Source: an uncultured Lachnospiraceae bacterium (lineage in GTDB: Bacteria; Bacillota; Clostridia; Lachnospirales; Lachnospiraceae). Taken from it: a stretch of DNA of 64,000 nt. The translations under genes were made by a program, and so were the position numbers. The DNA is taken from contig CACYPS010000020.1 of the NCBI GenBank assembly GCA_902776305.1, positions 18,129 through 82,128 on the forward strand. Direction: 5' to 3'. How positions within the stretch are numbered: the first letter of the stretch is position 1; each line of letters opens with the position of its first letter. The notes beneath the pieces are model-generated. The model did not search any database. It worked only from the letters and a program-made list of their open reading frames with translations, and was not told the DNA's origin. Shown one piece after another: positions 43,031 to 52,125 of the stretch.

Positions 43031-43975
43031 TCATACGCGAGGATCCAGCACATGATAACTCACATCCGTCAGTTGATTGAGCACGATATAAATCGTTCCC
43101 ATTATGATGACAAATCCCATTATCACCGGATAATCCCTGCTGTTTATGGAGTCCATGACCAGTTTCCCGAGCCCCGGCCACCTGAATATCGTCTCGATGA
43201 CAACGCTGCCTCCCATGAGCGTACCGACTTGCAGACCCACGATCGTCAAAATATGACCGAGCGAATTTCTGATAATATTGACAGCCACGTACCGCTCCTT
43301 AACGCCCCGCATTCTCATACCTGTCACATAATCCTCATTCAACTGGTCGATGAACTCGGAGCGCATTTGCCGGATGAACCGACCGCTCATCGGGATCGAG
43401 AGGGACAGGACCGGTAGGATCAGGCTTGTCGGACTTCCGTCCGCGATGACAGGAAAGAGTCTGAAGTGTATGCATAGGACATACATGAGAAGCACGGAAA
43501 TGAGAAAATTCGGCATGGAATTTCCGATGAATGAAAGCACCCTCACGATATGATCCGACACTCTGCCCTTCCGGAAAGCGGACCATATGGCAAGAGGGTA
43601 AGAGACAAGAAGGGACAAAATAAGGCTTGCCGTTGAAAGTATCAGAGTCTTATGCAGACCGGCGGCAAGCTTCGGCGCGACAGGCATATCGTCTTTAAAG
43701 GAGATTCCGAAATCCCCCCGAATAATCCCAAAAAGCCATTCCCCGTATCTTACGAGGAATGGCCGCATGAGCCCGAGCCTTGCCCTTTCCGCTTCCAGTA
43801 CTTCCTTTGTAATCGCCGTTCCCTGAGAGGTGAGCCTCTTTTCGGCGGGATCACCGGGAGCGATATACATCAAAGCAAATACCAGAAGACTCAAAATGAT
43901 TAAGAGCAAGACCGTTTCGGCAATTTTTTTGAATACAGTAGTTATTAAAAATTTGGTATCTCCAGGCTGTTTCAT
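43031..43975 (-). CDS. Peptide/nickel-type ABC importer permease 1 (DppB-like)
   Basis: A 314-residue DppB-type permease with about six membrane helices. Seen: the N-terminal helix LLLIILSLLVFALMYIAPGDPAE and the EAA loop ending in DYVTGMRMRGVKERYV, followed by ETIFRWPGLGKLVMDSI. The start overlaps the stop of the substrate-binding protein gene as ATGA. Together with permease 2 it forms the membrane channel. Confidence 0.92.
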   Translation of the reverse strand: MKQPGDTKFLITTVFKKIAETVLLLIILSLLVFALMYIAPGDPAEKRLTSQGTAITKEVLEAERARLGLMRPFLVRYGEWLFGIIRGDFGISFKDDMPVAPKLAAGLHKTLILSTASLILSLLVSYPLAIWSAFRKGRVSDHIVRVLSFIGNSMPNFLISVLLMYVLCIHFRLFPVIADGSPTSLILPVLSLSIPMSGRFIRQMRSEFIDQLNEDYVTGMRMRGVKERYVAVNIIRNSLGHILTIVGLQVGTLMGGSVVIETIFRWPGLGKLVMDSINSRDYPVIMGFVIIMGTIYIVLNQLTDVSYHVLDPRV

Positions 43976-45573
43976 CCAATATCCGTCTCCGCATCAATCC
44001 CGTAGAAATCAAACGGAATATTCTCCGCGAACCCCGTCATTCCCTTCTTCAGGACCGTGGTATGGTTGAAGAGACCGACATAGCCAAATGCATTATCGTC
44101 TATCGCGATCTGCACGATTTCATTTGCAAGCTCGGCCCTCTTATCTTCATCGACTTCAAATCTCAGCTTCTCTATCAGTTCCTGACAATGGTCATCGTCA
44201 AATCCGCCGCAGTCATAGTAAGCCCCCTCCGCGAGCGTCGAATCAATAAAGTACAGCGGGTCGCCGGCCTTATCCGCAATCATGCAGTAGAGCGCCAGAT
44301 CAAAATCACCTGTAGCAATATATGTCGCATCCGGGTCCTCATAGGACGTAATCGTGGAATCGACTCCGATATCTCTCAGCTGCTCCTGAATCAAGAGCGC
44401 GAGTGTATCGAGAGATCTCGCAGGATAGTATGTGATACTGATGACGAGCTTTTCGCCGTCTTTTTCATAGAAGCCGTCTTTCGAAAGTGTGTAGCCGTCC
44501 TCTTCAAACAGCTTTTTCGCTTTCTCCGTATCAACCGCGGGAACGGTGACCTGGCCGTAATCGGCATTTGTGCTGAACGGACCTACCGCTGCCGAAACTG
44601 TGCCGGAGAGATAACCGGCTATCTTATCCTTGTCTACTGTCAGATTGATGGCTTCCCTGACAGCATCGTCCAATCTGTTTTCATTCAGGATATAGAACTG
44701 CAGCCGCGCACCCGGAATGGAGACGACATCGTACTTATCGGGTTCCTTATTGTAAATCTCAAGAGCTGCAGATGAGACGCTGTTATAGCAATCGATCTCT
44801 CCGCTCTGCATTGCAAGCAGCTTGGGATCATCTTCCTGCATATAGTAAAAGACCGCACCGTCAAGTTTGACATCACCGCCCCAGTAGGCGTCATTCTTCT
44901 TGACTGTCACGTCCCCTTCCGGAACAAATGTATCGAGAACAAACGGACCTGTACACACAGGATCCTTATCGAAATCTTTTGTGCTGTCAAGGTCAATCAT
45001 GCCAAGTTCCGGACTTGCCAGATCATTTTTCAGAGTTGGATAAATCTCCGGAGTTGTGATGGTAATCGTCTTGTCATCGACCACTTCCATTGTAAATCCG
45101 CCAAGGTAAGCGAACCTTTCGTTGACTTCCGCCACTCTTTCAAGATTCCTTACCACCATCTCGGCAGTCAGCGGATTCCCGTTGGAGAACGCTGCGCCGT
45201 CCTGCAGAGTGATTGTCCATGTTTTTCCGTCTACTGTAGCTTCACTTGCAAGGCAGGGGACGACCTCGAAGTCCTCATCCATCTTAAAGAGGGCTTCCGA
45301 GATTCCGTATATGGAGGTGTACCAGCCGTAATACTCCTTATGCACATCGAGGCTGGGATAGGCAAATGAAGCCGCTGTCCTCAGTATCTTCCCGTCCTTT
45401 TGGGCAGTAGCATCTCCTGTTGCAGCATCTCCGGCTGCAGCATCTGTATTTGTACCCGTGCTTGCGGTCTGCTCATTGGCATTCGTGTCTGGAGTCTGGC
45501 TCTGTCCGCCGCAGGCGGTAAGACCGAGCACTAAAGAGGCGGCGAGAAGGATTCCTAACATTTTCTTTCTCAT
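43972..45573 (-). CDS. Substrate-binding lipoprotein of ABC importer (SBP family 5)
   Basis: A 533-residue extracellular solute-binding protein. It has a lipoprotein signal MRKKMLGILLAASLVLGLTAC, then a low-complexity Ala/Thr linker, then the family-5 fold (GISEALFKMDEDFEVVPCLA, ITLQDGAAFSNGNPLTAEMV, REAINLTVDKDKIAGYL). Families of this kind bind peptides, nickel or nickel-ligand complexes; the ligand cannot be read from sequence. AGGAGG precedes the start. Its leader contains duplicated 82-bp units (45613-45805), which may regulate the importer operon. Confidence 0.92.
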   Translation of the reverse strand: MRKKMLGILLAASLVLGLTACGGQSQTPDTNANEQTASTGTNTDAAAGDAATGDATAQKDGKILRTAASFAYPSLDVHKEYYGWYTSIYGISEALFKMDEDFEVVPCLASEATVDGKTWTITLQDGAAFSNGNPLTAEMVVRNLERVAEVNERFAYLGGFTMEVVDDKTITITTPEIYPTLKNDLASPELGMIDLDSTKDFDKDPVCTGPFVLDTFVPEGDVTVKKNDAYWGGDVKLDGAVFYYMQEDDPKLLAMQSGEIDCYNSVSSAALEIYNKEPDKYDVVSIPGARLQFYILNENRLDDAVREAINLTVDKDKIAGYLSGTVSAAVGPFSTNADYGQVTVPAVDTEKAKKLFEEDGYTLSKDGFYEKDGEKLVISITYYPARSLDTLALLIQEQLRDIGVDSTITSYEDPDATYIATGDFDLALYCMIADKAGDPLYFIDSTLAEGAYYDCGGFDDDHCQELIEKLRFEVDEDKRAELANEIVQIAIDDNAFGYVGLFNHTTVLKKGMTGFAENIPFDFYGIDAETDIG

Positions 45574-45612
45574 GATAATACTCCTCCTATAATTGAAACA
45601 TGGAACCCACGG

Positions 45613-45805
45613 CCTGTAGAGGCGGGGTATCCTACACTAAATCCTATCGGGAGATTGGCATCTGCCACCGAGACTGTTCTGTTGCCCATTAATTTTTTAG
45701 AGGCAGGAGCATCTCACACTAAATCCTATCGGGAGATTGACACCTGCCACCGAGACTGTTCTGTTGCCCATTAGTTTTTTAGAGGCAGGGGCATCTCACA
45801 CTTAG
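45613..45805 (-). promoter_or_regulatory. Duplicated 82-bp structured leader of the ABC importer operon
   Basis: An 82-bp unit occurs twice plus a partial third copy. Each full unit on the minus strand can fold with GGCAGG / CCTGCC outer and ATCTC / GAGAT inner pairs, and contains the conserved word ACAGTCTCGGTGGCAG. The location 40-230 nt before the start of the binding-protein gene fits a cis-acting RNA or repeated operator. A palindrome CCCCCCGGGGGG lies further upstream (near 45846). Confidence 0.6.
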
Positions 45806-45893
45806 GATATACAGATTATATCAGGCAGAAGATGGAGTTTTAAGCCCCCCGGGGGGTTGTGGAAACCGATACGGCAAGCAATTGAACAAAGCA

Positions 45894-45929
45894 AGAGGAG
45901 TTGCCGGCACTAAATGCGACAACTCCTCT
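45894..45929 (-). terminator. Terminator of the DUF2325-flavodoxin operon
   Basis: On the minus strand AGAGGAGTTG pairs with CAACTCCTCT around a 16-nt loop and is followed by TTGCTTTGTT. Confidence 0.75.
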
Positions 45930-45960
45930 CATCATCCGCTGCTTGCTCGAGCGCTCTCTA

Positions 45961-46065
45961 CTATTCATTTCTTGTTTCATCGGCCATATCCAGCAGCCTT
46001 CGTTTCACTTTGGAAAGCACGAGGGCTGTTGTAAATACAGCTGCAGTAATACATATATCGCTCAT
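45961..46065 (-). CDS. Small membrane protein, 34 residues
   Basis: The frame begins MSDICITAAVFTTALVLSKV and continues with a basic, then acidic tail. AGGAAAGG lies 10 nt before the ATG. One membrane segment (residues 4-19) is predicted. It follows the flavodoxin gene by 22 nt, before the operon terminator, so it is probably co-transcribed with it. Not recognised. Confidence 0.5.
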   Translation of the reverse strand: MSDICITAAVFTTALVLSKVKRRLLDMADETRNE

Positions 46066-46087
46066 AGCAAATCTATCCTTTCCTATT

Positions 46088-46510
46088 TTAGGCCAACGCC
46101 GCACCAAGCGCTTTGCACAGTTCCGTTTCCTCGTCTCCGGGTGCATCATTGGCTGTCACGCTGTCCGTCACCAGTTCAGCGCCGGCTGCCCGGCATCTGT
46201 CTTCCCAGTCGCGCATCCACTGTCCGTCGCCCCAACCGTAGGATCCGAACAGGGCGATCTTTTTTCCGGAGAGCGCCGCCTCTACATCAGTGAACATCGG
46301 GTCAAATTCACTTTCCTCCAGCACCTCATCACCCATAGCAGGGCATCCGAACGCAATTGCGTCATACGCGCTTACCTGGTCAGCAGAAAAATCAGCTGCC
46401 TGTATGAAAGATACTTCAGCGCCTTTGTCTTTTGCTCCTTCTTCTACAGCATAAGCCATCGCTTCCGTATTTCCGGTTCCGCTCCAATAAACAACTGCTA
46501 CTTTACTCAT
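46088..46510 (-). CDS. Flavodoxin
   Basis: About 140 residues from ATG 46510 (MSKVAVVYWSGTGNTEAMA), a clear FMN phosphate-binding loop SGTGNTE, then FGCPAMGDE and FGSYGWGDGQW, the other FMN contacts. Flavodoxins replace ferredoxin as electron carriers when iron is scarce. The start overlaps the end of the DUF3793 gene by 8 nt. Position behind DUF2325 and DUF3793 is a recurring arrangement in Clostridia. Confidence 0.95.
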   Translation of the reverse strand: MSKVAVVYWSGTGNTEAMAYAVEEGAKDKGAEVSFIQAADFSADQVSAYDAIAFGCPAMGDEVLEESEFDPMFTDVEAALSGKKIALFGSYGWGDGQWMRDWEDRCRAAGAELVTDSVTANDAPGDEETELCKALGAALA

Positions 46511-47111
46511 AACTATTCTTTCCTTTCTTTTCGTTATAATAATCCCGCCCGCCGCAATTCCTGGTTCGAACTGCCAGCTGAGCGAGGGATTTTCCGCGTG
46601 ATAGTTCCCTGCGATATAGCGCTGTGCATTTTCTGAATTTACTGAACGTCTTCTCTGCTTCCTCTTCATTGCCGTAGGCTTTCCAACAGCCGGTACATTT
46701 TACGCCACGCCTTGAGTCCTCCATAAAACTCCGCACGTCTTCCGGAGGATATCCGAGAAAAAGGCCGACCTCATGCGGAAATTCCGCATCCTCTTCCATA
46801 TGCCGAATCAGTTGAACCAAACAGTTCCCCGTACTGCCGCAGCAATACCCTTTGGACTCCAGAATTCTCCTCGCCTCGGGAGAACCCAGATCCCGCTCTA
46901 AATGATCCGGTCTGTAAATATATACCAGAGCATCTTTATCTGTTCTCCGGAGCATCACAACGCAAAGCCCCTTATCCCGTAATTGCCGATTCAGCTGCCG
47001 CAGCTCATCGCGGATATCCTGCCCCGGCTCCACCTTCACAGGAAACATACTCCCGGTTTTCAGTCCGGCCAGAGTCGGCGAACAATGGTCTATCAATACT
47101 TGCTCCGGCAT
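46503..47111 (-). CDS. DUF3793 family protein
   Basis: A 202-residue DUF3793 protein: an early HCSPTLAGLKTGSMF, VVMLRRTDKDALVYIYRP, YCCGSTGNCLVQLIRHM, and FPHEVGLFLGYPPEDVRSF with GVKCTGCWKAYG. The conserved cysteines and the redox/iron neighbourhood suggest a role linked to iron or flavodoxin-based electron flow, but no activity is established that I know of. Translationally coupled with flavodoxin. Confidence 0.85.
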   Translation of the reverse strand: MPEQVLIDHCSPTLAGLKTGSMFPVKVEPGQDIRDELRQLNRQLRDKGLCVVMLRRTDKDALVYIYRPDHLERDLGSPEARRILESKGYCCGSTGNCLVQLIRHMEEDAEFPHEVGLFLGYPPEDVRSFMEDSRRGVKCTGCWKAYGNEEEAEKTFSKFRKCTALYRRELSRGKSLAQLAVRTRNCGGRDYYNEKKGKNSYE

Positions 47112-47202
47112 AAGTCAAACCTCCTTTAAGACCGCTGAACAACCCGTAATCGACTTTTAGCGTCTTAATCATCAGATCCTTTACACAGAAAATGTCTTCA
47201 TT

Positions 47203-47493
47203 TTAGGCTGTGAAACTGCATGCATGCTCGTTCAAAATCGCTTCAAGCGAATTCATAGAACTGGTGTGAGACCTTACAATCTTCGTATCCCCGCATACCC
47301 CGGTCAGGGCACAGCGAAGCATTTTGTGGGAGATTGTGTGCGTGAACACAATCAGAAGATCCGGCGTCCCAATCCTGTTTTTCATGTCCGCGCAGGGCTT
47401 GCAGAAAACTTTGGCTTTGCATCCGTATTTCCGACAGACATTTGAATACTGTCTCTCCATACACTCATTTCCACCGAGAATCACTACGCTCAT
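47203..47493 (-). CDS. DUF2325 domain protein
   Basis: A 96-residue protein starting MSVVILGGNECMERQYSNVCRK-like and containing KVFCKPCADMKNRIGTPDLL and VFTHTISHKMLRCA, the typical DUF2325 layout (a small alpha/beta domain). It is the first gene of the operon with DUF3793 and flavodoxin. About 40-55 nt upstream lies a GTTAG-N6-CTAAC inverted repeat shared with the enolase upstream region. The family has no settled function. Confidence 0.85.
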   Translation of the reverse strand: MSVVILGGNECMERQYSNVCRKYGCKAKVFCKPCADMKNRIGTPDLLIVFTHTISHKMLRCALTGVCGDTKIVRSHTSSMNSLEAILNEHACSFTA

Positions 47494-47533
47494 TGCGCAC
47501 CTCCGATCATAAGCATTTATCAGACGTTTTTAG

Positions 47534-47549
47534 GTTAGTTATTTCTAAC
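47534..47549 (-). promoter_or_regulatory. GTTAG-N6-CTAAC operator-like motif upstream of DUF2325 operon
   Basis: GTTAG-ttattt-CTAAC, extended by one G/C pair on each side to GGTTAG / CTAACC. Same arms and spacer length as the two motifs at 21271-21306. A half-similar GTTATGACTAAC occurs at 47643. Confidence 0.6.
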
Positions 47550-47773
47550 CATCGATTTTAAGAAATGCCTCACCTTTGTGAGGCTAACGAATACATTCCA
47601 AGTCTCGCACGCAAAACATAAACAGCTTTGTTTCACATGTTTGTTATGACTAACACTATACAGTTTCCGACTTGCTTTGTCAAGTACGAATCCCTTGCAT
47701 CTCAAGCGTCACGAATATTGCGCAATGAAGAATAGATATTATTGCGATAATATCACCAATTATCTGCATTTTT

Positions 47774-47831
47774 ATTGCAATAATCAGCCAATAAACGTAC
47801 TTATATCATGTTGACGGCTGATTATTGTGCG
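47774..47831. promoter_or_regulatory. Inverted repeat upstream of the AAA ATPase gene
   Basis: ATAATCAGCC (47780-47789) and GGCTGATTAT (47816-47825) are perfect arms, with imperfect extensions ATTGCA / TGTGCGAT outside. It lies 70-120 nt before the ATPase start and could be an operator or part of the promoter region. The remaining 47550-47773 contains only repeat words and no gene. Confidence 0.5.
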
Positions 47832-47899
47832 ATGTATTATTATATAAAAGAAAACCCGTTTGCTGTGAGTGTTGTTTTCAGAAAGGATTAATTGCTGAT

Positions 47900-49336
47900 A
47901 TGATAGGAAGAGAAAAAGAATCGTCCGAACTGGTAGAACTATATAACCGTAAAAACGCAGAACTTGTTGCGATTTACGGAAGACGCCGTGTTGGAAAGAC
48001 CTATCTTGTCGACGAAACATTTAAAGGGCGGATTACATTCCGGCATGCCGGATTATCTCCGGCGGAATTCTCCTGGCAACCCACAGAGCGTCCAATGAAG
48101 AAACAGCTTCAGGCGTTTTATTATTCGCTGGTCACACAAGGTATGAAGAAAGACCATTGTCCGGAAGACTGGCTTGAAGCTTTCTTTATGCTTGAAATGC
48201 ATCTTCAAAATACAGATGACGGAGCAAGGCAGATTATTTTTTTTGATGAGCTGCCCTGGATGGATACGCCCAAATCGGGGTTTATCACAGGCTTTGAAGC
48301 GTTTTGGAACGGATGGGCATGCCATCGGAATGTGATGGTGATTGTTGCCGGAAGCGCCACATCTTGGATCCAGGATAAACTGATCAATAATCATGGAGGT
48401 TTATACGGACGTGTAACTTATGAGATCAAACTTGAGCCGTTTACATTAAGGGAATGCGAGCTACTTTTTATGGAACGGGGCGTTCGTCTTTCAAGGTATG
48501 ATATCGTTCAAAGCCATATGATATTTGGCGGCATCCCATATTATCTGAATTATTTCCAGCGGGGGAAGAGTCTTGCCCAGATCGTGGACGAGATGTTCTT
48601 TCAAAAAGGGGCAAAGCTTGCCATGGAGTATGAACGGCTGTTTTCCTCAGTTTTTACGAATCCTGAAATGATGATGACTATCGTCAAAGTACTGGCCGCA
48701 AGAAGTAAAGGCTTTACAAGAAAGGAGCTTTCCGAAAAAGCAGGCTTTTCGGAAGGGGGCACTTTGACTAAAGCATTGAATGCCCTGAGTGCGAGTGATT
48801 TTATAATAAAATACATTCCCTTCGGGTGTGGAAAAAGAGAGGCACATTACAAGCTGACAGATCCATTCTGTATCTTCTATCTTCGGTTCGTTGACAATTA
48901 TGATTCCCTGCCGGACACCTTTTGGCAGCAGAACGTGACATCCCAAAGGATTAATGTTTGGCGCGGATATTCGTTTGAAAATGTGTGCTTTGGCCACATA
49001 GGCCAAATTAAACAAGCGTTGGGAATCAGCGGCGTGTCAACGACTCATTCCGCATGGACAAAGATGACGGACGAGGAAGGCGGCACACAGATTGATCTGA
49101 TCATCTCAAGAAAAGACAATGTGGTCAACATGTGTGAAATTAAGTTTTACAGCAGGCTGTTCGCCGTTGATAAGAATTATGATCTGCTGCTACGGCACCG
49201 GCGCTCTCTTCTTGGTGAAGAAATTCCCCAAAAAAGTATTGTTCACTCTACCTTAATAACAACCTACGGCATAAAAAATAATGAGTACAGATGGGCATTC
49301 GATAACGTAGTCACAATGGATGATTTGTTTTTATAA
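47900..49336 (+). CDS. AAA ATPase with DUF234-type C-terminal domain
   Basis: About 478 residues from ATG 47900 (MIGREKESSELVELY). It is an archaeal-type ATPase family member: Walker A YGRRRVGKTYLV, Walker B IIFFDELPWMD, sensor IVAGSATSW, a winged-helix segment (GFTRKELSEKAGFSEGGTL), and the C-terminal PD-(D/E)xK-like DUF234 region with QIDLIISRKDNVVNMCEIKFY. Such proteins are common orphans in gut bacteria and are thought to act in DNA or toxin-related processes, but function is unproven. Single gene with a separate upstream region. Confidence 0.88.
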   Translation: MIGREKESSELVELYNRKNAELVAIYGRRRVGKTYLVDETFKGRITFRHAGLSPAEFSWQPTERPMKKQLQAFYYSLVTQGMKKDHCPEDWLEAFFMLEMHLQNTDDGARQIIFFDELPWMDTPKSGFITGFEAFWNGWACHRNVMVIVAGSATSWIQDKLINNHGGLYGRVTYEIKLEPFTLRECELLFMERGVRLSRYDIVQSHMIFGGIPYYLNYFQRGKSLAQIVDEMFFQKGAKLAMEYERLFSSVFTNPEMMMTIVKVLAARSKGFTRKELSEKAGFSEGGTLTKALNALSASDFIIKYIPFGCGKREAHYKLTDPFCIFYLRFVDNYDSLPDTFWQQNVTSQRINVWRGYSFENVCFGHIGQIKQALGISGVSTTHSAWTKMTDEEGGTQIDLIISRKDNVVNMCEIKFYSRLFAVDKNYDLLLRHRRSLLGEEIPQKSIVHSTLITTYGIKNNEYRWAFDNVVTMDDLFL

Positions 49337-49375
49337 AGGGAATAAAACATGACCAATTGAGAGGTGATTTCAATA

Positions 49376-50122
49376 ATGGCACTATATGCAATCGGTGATC
49401 TTCACCTGCATTTTCAATCAGTACTAAAAGCACCCGGCCAACTTCATGGCCGGGTGTGGAAAAATCATGAGGAGAAATTCCGAAAAAACTGCAATAAACT
49501 TGTGACGTCAGATGACACGCTGGTCCTGGTGGGAGACCACAGCTGGGGGAAGAATCTTTCGGAATGTGAGTTGGATCTGCAATACATCAGGGATTTGCCG
49601 GGTAAGAAAATCCTCACAAGAGGCAACCACGATATGTTCTGGGATGCGAAGAAGACTACGCAGCTGAATAAACTATTCCAACCGGAATTGACATTTCTTC
49701 AGGACAATTATGAGCCCTATCAGGATTATGCGTTGGTCGGGACAAAGGGATTTACGTTCGAAGGGCCATTTTACCTTGACCGCCGAGGCCGTATTGTGGG
49801 CTGGGATGAGCAGGCAGAAGAACACGCAAAAAAGCTGGTGCAGCGTGAACTGCAGCGCCTGAGAAAATCCTTTGAACTCGCGAAGTCGGACGGCTACCGC
49901 AAGTATATCATGTTCCTGCACTACCCGCCGACCAATATTCTGGAAGACAGAAGCGGTTTTACCGACATGGCGGAGGAATATGGCGCGGAACAGGTAATCT
50001 ATGCGCATTGTCACGGGGAGAGCCGGTTTAACGACAGCATACGCGGAGAATACAGAGGTAGAGTCTATCATCTGGTATCGGGAGATTACCTGCGGTGGAA
50101 ACCGATGAAGCTACTGGACTAA
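49376..50122 (+). CDS. Metallophosphoesterase
   Basis: About 248 residues, started at ATG 49376 (MALYAIGDLHLHF) behind GAGAGGTGA. It carries the metallophosphoesterase metal-binding motifs GDLHLH, VGDHSWG (replacing the usual GD), TRGNHDMFW, FLHYPP and YAHCHGESRF. It is probably a soluble phosphodiesterase or phosphatase with unknown substrate. It follows the AAA ATPase gene by 39 nt. Confidence 0.92.
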   Translation: MALYAIGDLHLHFQSVLKAPGQLHGRVWKNHEEKFRKNCNKLVTSDDTLVLVGDHSWGKNLSECELDLQYIRDLPGKKILTRGNHDMFWDAKKTTQLNKLFQPELTFLQDNYEPYQDYALVGTKGFTFEGPFYLDRRGRIVGWDEQAEEHAKKLVQRELQRLRKSFELAKSDGYRKYIMFLHYPPTNILEDRSGFTDMAEEYGAEQVIYAHCHGESRFNDSIRGEYRGRVYHLVSGDYLRWKPMKLLD

Positions 50123-50142
50123 GTACCTTTTTCGGGTTCTAA

Positions 50143-50814
50143 TCACCACACAAACGGAATCACTTTATACCTGACACGCTTCCTGTATTCGGCATATCCC
50201 TCCAAACCGTTTTCCAGCACCTGTTCCTCGTTGCGAATGCGCTTTGCGATAATCGGGATATACAGCAACATAATGACAAAGGAGATGACAGATCCCAGCA
50301 CCAGCGGCATCGCAAGGAACAGGATCAACGTACTCATATACATCGGATGCCGGACGATCCCATAGAGTCCGGTATCGATGACTTTCTGGTTTTCCTGCAC
50401 TTCAACTGTACGGGAAAGCCAGACATTTTCCCGCAGCACCTCGGCATAAAGCACATAGCCTGCCAGAAAAAGAAGAGCTGCTGCATACGATACCCAAAGA
50501 GGAAGCCGGATCCAGCCAAATCGGAAGTTCAGACCCGCAACAATAAACGAAGCCAGAAACATCAGCCCGCTCAGAGCTATGACGGCCTTCTGCTCCGCCT
50601 GCTCCTCCTTGACATTCAGTCTCTTCCGCAGCAGTTCCGGGCTTTTCTTCATCATGATAAGCCCGGCAATGAACATAGGTACAAAAAGGATGCCCATCAA
50701 GAGCCATCCCTGCGGATATGCGAATGTGCCTGCCGGAAGAAACAGGAGCAGACCAACAAGAATGAGCCCGCTCAGGAATTTTGTAATTGCTTTTACAAAT
50801 AGTTTGGAATCCAT
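50143..50814 (-). CDS. Isoprenylcysteine carboxylmethyltransferase-family membrane protein
   Basis: A 223-residue membrane protein with about five membrane helices. The C-terminal region has GLYGIVRHPMYMSTLILFLAMPL and EEQVLENGLEGYAEYRKRVRYK, the SAM-binding signature of the ICMT/PEMT-like family. Bacterial members methylate small molecules or lipids of unknown identity. Converges with the phosphoesterase gene. Confidence 0.88.
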   Translation of the reverse strand: MDSKLFVKAITKFLSGLILVGLLLFLPAGTFAYPQGWLLMGILFVPMFIAGLIMMKKSPELLRKRLNVKEEQAEQKAVIALSGLMFLASFIVAGLNFRFGWIRLPLWVSYAAALLFLAGYVLYAEVLRENVWLSRTVEVQENQKVIDTGLYGIVRHPMYMSTLILFLAMPLVLGSVISFVIMLLYIPIIAKRIRNEEQVLENGLEGYAEYRKRVRYKVIPFVW

Positions 50815-50844
50815 CTACATTATTACCTTCCGGACAACTTTTTA

Positions 50845-51879
50845 TTATTTCTGTTCGCGCAGCTGCTTTCTCATGTTATCAAGCTCCTTTTGCAGATGCT
50901 GAATTCTATCTTCGAGCAGTTCATTCTTATCCTGAAGCTGCTCATTCTTATCCTGAAGCTGCTCATTCTTATCCTGAAGCTGCTCATTCTTATCCTGAAG
51001 CTGCTCATTCTTATCCTGAAGCTGCTCATTACTTCTCTTCAGCTCATCAATCATATAATCTACTGTATTTCGATCCAGTTCCGCAAGCGCCTCTGAAAAA
51101 ATCCCCATAACATCCTCCGTGTTCTGACAGATCTCGTAAATATGCCTGTAAATATCCCTACATGCATCCAGTTCCGTGGATATATCTTCATTTTGATGTT
51201 TCTTGCGGAAGATGTCAAGTGGGATGAAGATGTAGTTATGCAGCAGTTCCATGGAAAGGCCGGTATCTGATTTCTGAGAGAATCGATGTATATATTGATC
51301 AGGGAATCTGTAGAAGAGACTTGGACTTTTTTCGATGAGTACAATCGTGTAGACAGGATGGATAGCGTGATAACTGAACTTATGACCGGGTTCCTCAGCT
51401 GACCTTTTGGCGGCATCGCGCCTCGCCCTGGCGTACTGGCGAAGTGTGAGATCAGATGCATAGCAAGCAGCCCGTTCACCCGGGAAGTCATAGCCAATCT
51501 TCTGGACCTCAAGATTGATGATTGAACCATCCAGCAGTTCTACAACGATATCCATAATTACAAGTGATTTTACATCTCCAAGAGCAAAAGAGCTAGTCTC
51601 AAGTACATGAAATGATGCAATTTCCATGCCAAGGATACAGCTGAGCATGCTCTGCAACCGATCAGGATATAACTCCGGGTTCATCACGGATCGAAAGAAA
51701 CTGTCATAAAGTATCTTGACTCCTTTCTCTCCGGTACATATATCCAAGAATTCTTTCTGCGCTTCCTCTGAAAGTGCCTCAAATCGGGCATTCAGTGCAG
51801 GATCGGAACGAATTTCAAGAAGAATCTGTTCTCGTGAGCGGATCATTGAAAAATACTGACATAATTTAGACTGAGCCAT
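50845..51879 (-). CDS. Rpn-family PD-(D/E)XK nuclease/putative transposase with heptad minisatellite
   Basis: A 344-residue member of the recombination-promoting nuclease (Rpn) family. Residues 1-255 are the nuclease domain: LYDSFFRSVMNPELYPDRL, then MDIVVELLDGSIINLEVQKIG, where D, E and the x-Q/K form the active-site pattern, followed by RAACYASDLTLRQYA and YTIVLIEKSP. The C-terminus is a coiled coil encoded by five identical NEQLQDK heptads. Known: Rpn proteins raise recA-independent recombination and some act in phage defence. A second, broken copy with other heptads lies at 55519-55912. Confidence 0.88.
   Translation of the reverse strand: MAQSKLCQYFSMIRSREQILLEIRSDPALNARFEALSEEAQKEFLDICTGEKGVKILYDSFFRSVMNPELYPDRLQSMLSCILGMEIASFHVLETSSFALGDVKSLVIMDIVVELLDGSIINLEVQKIGYDFPGERAACYASDLTLRQYARARRDAAKRSAEEPGHKFSYHAIHPVYTIVLIEKSPSLFYRFPDQYIHRFSQKSDTGLSMELLHNYIFIPLDIFRKKHQNEDISTELDACRDIYRHIYEICQNTEDVMGIFSEALAELDRNTVDYMIDELKRSNEQLQDKNEQLQDKNEQLQDKNEQLQDKNEQLQDKNELLEDRIQHLQKELDNMRKQLREQK
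50926..51030 (-). repeat. 21-bp minisatellite encoding NEQLQDK heptads
   Basis: Five tandem 21-bp units, almost perfectly identical, inside the Rpn gene. The unit length is exactly one coiled-coil heptad, so gain or loss of units would change coil length in frame. Confidence 0.95.
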
Positions 51880-52125
51880 GGTGCCTCCTTAAGAAATGAA
51901 AAATAGAAATGAATGATTGGATTGGATAATAGAAATGAATAGTAAAACGCCAAGAAGGGCATCTGAAATGTACTTTACATTTCGTGAAAATACTATAGCA
52001 AAGAATCCATCGGAAATTCAATCATCAATTAAATAAAATAAAGAAAGACCACATCCTTAGAATTTGGAAATCCCACGATATCGTAAATTGTTCTTACAAA
52101 TAGGATACCTTCTGAGAATGTGAAT

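Noticed and set aside
45613-45805. Considered a NiCo, ZTP, cobalamin, glycine or c-di-GMP riboswitch
   Set aside because: None of the conserved core words of these classes could be matched, and the unit is a simple 82-bp duplication.
50926-51030. Tandem 21-bp units as a CRISPR array
   Set aside because: The units are contiguous without spacers and encode protein heptads in frame.
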